Origin: Methylotenera sp. UBA6020
Lineage (GTDB): Bacteria > Pseudomonadota > Gammaproteobacteria > Burkholderiales > Methylophilaceae
Assembly (NCBI GenBank): GCA_002429455.1
Contig: DIZU01000159.1
Coordinates: forward strand, 1 to 6,235
Length of the DNA: 6,235 nt
Direction of reading: 5' to 3'
The number at the start of each line of letters is the position of its first letter. The stretch's first letter is position 1. Positions 4,778 through 6,235 of this stretch are shown piece by piece. Under the pieces are notes generated by a model that searched no databases, was not told where the DNA came from, and was given only the letters and a program-made list of their open reading frames with translations. The translations under genes and the position numbers were made by a program.

Positions 4778-6039
4778 CTAGCAGATATCCTTGTGCTACC
4801 TTTTGCCCATCTTCATTCCAAGGCGCGACTTTAATGAGTAACAACATACCGGGAATTGCGGCCAAGAAACAAAAAATGAAAAAATTTCTCCAGCCTAAGT
4901 CTTCAACCAAATAGCCAGTAGCGGCATTGGCAAAGGTGCGCGGTACGGCTGCCAAACTGGTAAACAGTGCAAACTGGGTGGCGGTGTACAGTGGGTGGGT
5001 GGTATGCGCAATATAAGCCACAAACGCGGCAGTACCTAGGCCTACGCCAAAAGCCTCAACCCCAATCACAACGCCAAGTATAAATAAATCGTGACCTGCC
5101 ACCGCCAGCCAGGCAAACCCTAAAATAGCCAGCATCTGTATTGCGCCAAATACCCACAGGTGCGCGGTTAATGCCCAGTTTGACCATCCATATTCCACCC
5201 AACAAGCCACCTATTACACTGGGCCATAGGCCGGCATTTTTTGCGATCAGGCCAATTTCAGTTTTGCTGAAGCCCATGTCCAGGTAAAACGGCGTGGCGA
5301 GTGCAGTTGCCATGCTGTCGCCCAATTTGTAAAAGAAAATAAATGCCAGTACCAGCAATGCAGATTGCCAGCCGTTGCGAGTAATAAATTCTTGAAACGG
5401 CTCGGTGACTGCAGCCCGTAAGGTTTTGGGCGCACCATTGATTAGGGCCGGCTCTTTAACCAATATTGTCATGGACAGGCCAGGCAACATAAATAAGGCG
5501 GTAATCAGGAATACGCTTTGCCAAGGCAAATAATCCGCCAATATCAATGACAGTGAACCTGGTATCAATCCGGCAATTTTGTAGGCATTTACATGCACTG
5601 CATTGCCTAAACCTAGCTCAGAGTCGAGCAATAGCTCACGACGGTAGGCATCCAGCACCACGTCTTGCGAGGCGCTAAAGAATGCGACCACGCTGGCTAG
5701 GTAAGCAATCGTCCAAATATCCAGCTTGGGGTTAAATGCGCCGAACATCGGTATGGATAACAGCAATAAAATTTGTGAAATAAGCAGCCAGCCACGCCTG
5801 CGACCTAATGGCGGAATGTAGCGATCAAACAATGGAGCCCACAGAAATTTCCAGGTGAACGGCAGGCTGATCAGTGCAAATAAGCCAATCGCTTTTAGGT
5901 TAACGCCCTCGGAGCGCAGCCAGGCTGGTAACAAGCTGATTAGTATGTAGAGCGGTAGCCCGGAACTAAAGCCGGTAAAGATGCAAATAAGGATACGTTT
6001 ATTGAGTAAAGCTTGCCAAATGCTAGTGTTATTTGCCAT
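4770..6039 (-). pseudogene. ampG: AmpG-family muropeptide MFS permease, interrupted by a one-base frameshift
   Basis: Inner-membrane major facilitator that imports GlcNAc-anhydroMurNAc peptides for peptidoglycan recycling. In bacteria with inducible AmpC it also feeds beta-lactamase induction. The N-terminal part has the AmpG pattern: F-T-G-F-S-S-G-L-P-L-Y, then W-L-R-S-E-G-V-N-L-K-A-I-G-L-F, then F-T-W-K-F-L-W-A-P-L-F-D-R-Y, then L-G-R-R-R-G-W-L (loop 2-3 of the MFS), and A-S-Q-D-V-V-L-D-A-Y-R-R-E-L-L. This frame is good to A293 in G-I-N-R-A, then continues with 34 unrelated residues to a stop at 5056. The expected continuation, L-W-V-F-G-A-I-Q-M-L-A-I-L-G-F-A, is in the frame one base on and runs to the stop at 4770. 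Dropping one G of the GG at 5159-5160 (plus strand) restores an intact protein of about 422 residues with roughly 12 membrane segments, a normal size for short AmpG homologues. A sequencing error or a real mutation could explain it. The start is ATG 6039, without a clear ribosome site. Confidence 0.88.
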
Positions 6040-6054
6040 GTATTTGGGTGATGT

Positions 6055-6069
6055 CTTTAAGATTTAAAG
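6055..6069. repeat. Perfect short inverted repeat upstream of ampG
   Basis: CTTTAA (6055-6060), the spacer GAT, and TTAAAG (6064-6069) form an exact dyad 15 bases before the ampG ATG, in the 44-base gap behind the upstream gene. It could be a small operator or a weak hairpin. It has no T run and is AT-rich, so chance is possible. Confidence 0.25.
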
Positions 6070-6083
6070 TACGCTTAGTCGCA

Positions 6084-6235
6084 TTAAAACTTATTACTTT
6101 CTAACCGGTACATTGCCAGACTACCCATCAAATTGGGCATAAACGTGACTGGTTTATTATCAGTCAGCACCAGGCGTTCTTTCACCTTAATGTTGCAGTT
6201 GACGCAAAATTGATCAAAGTCGCTGATGGTGCATA
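6084..6235 (-). CDS. C-terminal end of an unrecognised protein (5' end outside window)
   Basis: The last 49 complete codons of a minus-strand gene, ending in TAA, are open to the right edge of the window. The residues begin C-T-I-S-D-F-D-Q-F-C-V-N-C-N-I-K-V-K-E-R and end M-Y-R-L-E-S-N-K-F. Three cysteines (C1, C10 and C13 of the fragment, giving a C-x8-C-x2-C spacing) suggest a metal site or disulfide, but the fragment is too short to tell. I do not recognise the family. The other two frames on this strand hit stops within the same stretch, which supports this frame as the coding one. It lies 44 bases upstream of ampG on the same strand, so the two may share a transcript. Confidence 0.6.
   Translation of the reverse strand, partial: CTISDFDQFCVNCNIKVKERLVLTDNKPVTFMPNLMGSLAMYRLESNKF

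Noticed and set aside
5155..5165. Programmed +1 frameshift in ampG
   Set aside because: The codons around the break (GCA CCT GTG) show no known slippery sequence, in-frame stop at the shift point or stimulatory element. An indel or sequencing error is simpler.
4770..5210. Reading the 3' part of ampG as a separate gene starting at ATG 5210
   Set aside because: The first 17 or so residues from that ATG are an out-of-frame reading of the AmpG segment G-L-L-G-G-I-W-M-V-K-L-G-I-N-R-A. Homology begins only at L-W-V-F-G. It is the second half of one frameshifted gene.

Overview
The window looks like an ordinary chromosomal segment of a betaproteobacterium with moderate G+C content. The best guess is the Nitrosomonadales/Methylophilaceae (methylotroph) neighbourhood. 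That placement is an inference from protein character and from the gatB - DUF4124 - pyrE - xth grouping, and no database was searched. There are no tRNA or rRNA genes, CRISPR arrays, insertion sequences or phage genes. Coding density is very high and no gene-free stretch exceeds about 160 bases.

Layout from left to right. The 3' half of gatB (plus strand) enters from the left edge. It converges, with a 3-base gap, on a small exported DUF4124 coiled-coil protein gene (minus strand) that lies directly downstream of pyrE (minus strand, orotate phosphoribosyltransferase). pyrE is divergent from an exodeoxyribonuclease III gene (xth, plus strand) across only 30 bases. xth converges with a 7-base gap on an exported DUF1223 gene with a thioredoxin-like CxxC motif (minus strand). 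A non-coding stretch of about 150 bases then separates that gene from a divergent gene for an exported M48-like metallopeptidase homologue whose zinc motif reads R-E-M-G-H instead of H-E-x-x-H (plus strand). This converges on an AmpG-family muropeptide permease gene (minus strand) that is broken by a single-base frameshift. The C-terminal end of an unrecognised Cys-containing protein (minus strand) runs off the right edge.

The genes do not form one pathway. They cover tRNA-dependent amidation (GatB), pyrimidine synthesis (PyrE), DNA repair (Xth), three envelope/periplasmic proteins of uncertain role (DUF4124, DUF1223, M48-like) and peptidoglycan recycling (AmpG). I see no clearly new multi-gene system.

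The points most worth a second look are: (1) the ampG frameshift, repaired by dropping one base of the GG at 5159-5160; (2) the degenerate HExxH in the M48-like protein; (3) a large nested inverted repeat just after gatB, lying inside the end of the convergent gene, whose G-T pairs all favour folding of the gatB-strand RNA; and (4) a compressed pyrE/xth divergent promoter region in which a perfect TATAAT lies 6 bases before the pyrE ATG, suggesting a leaderless message.
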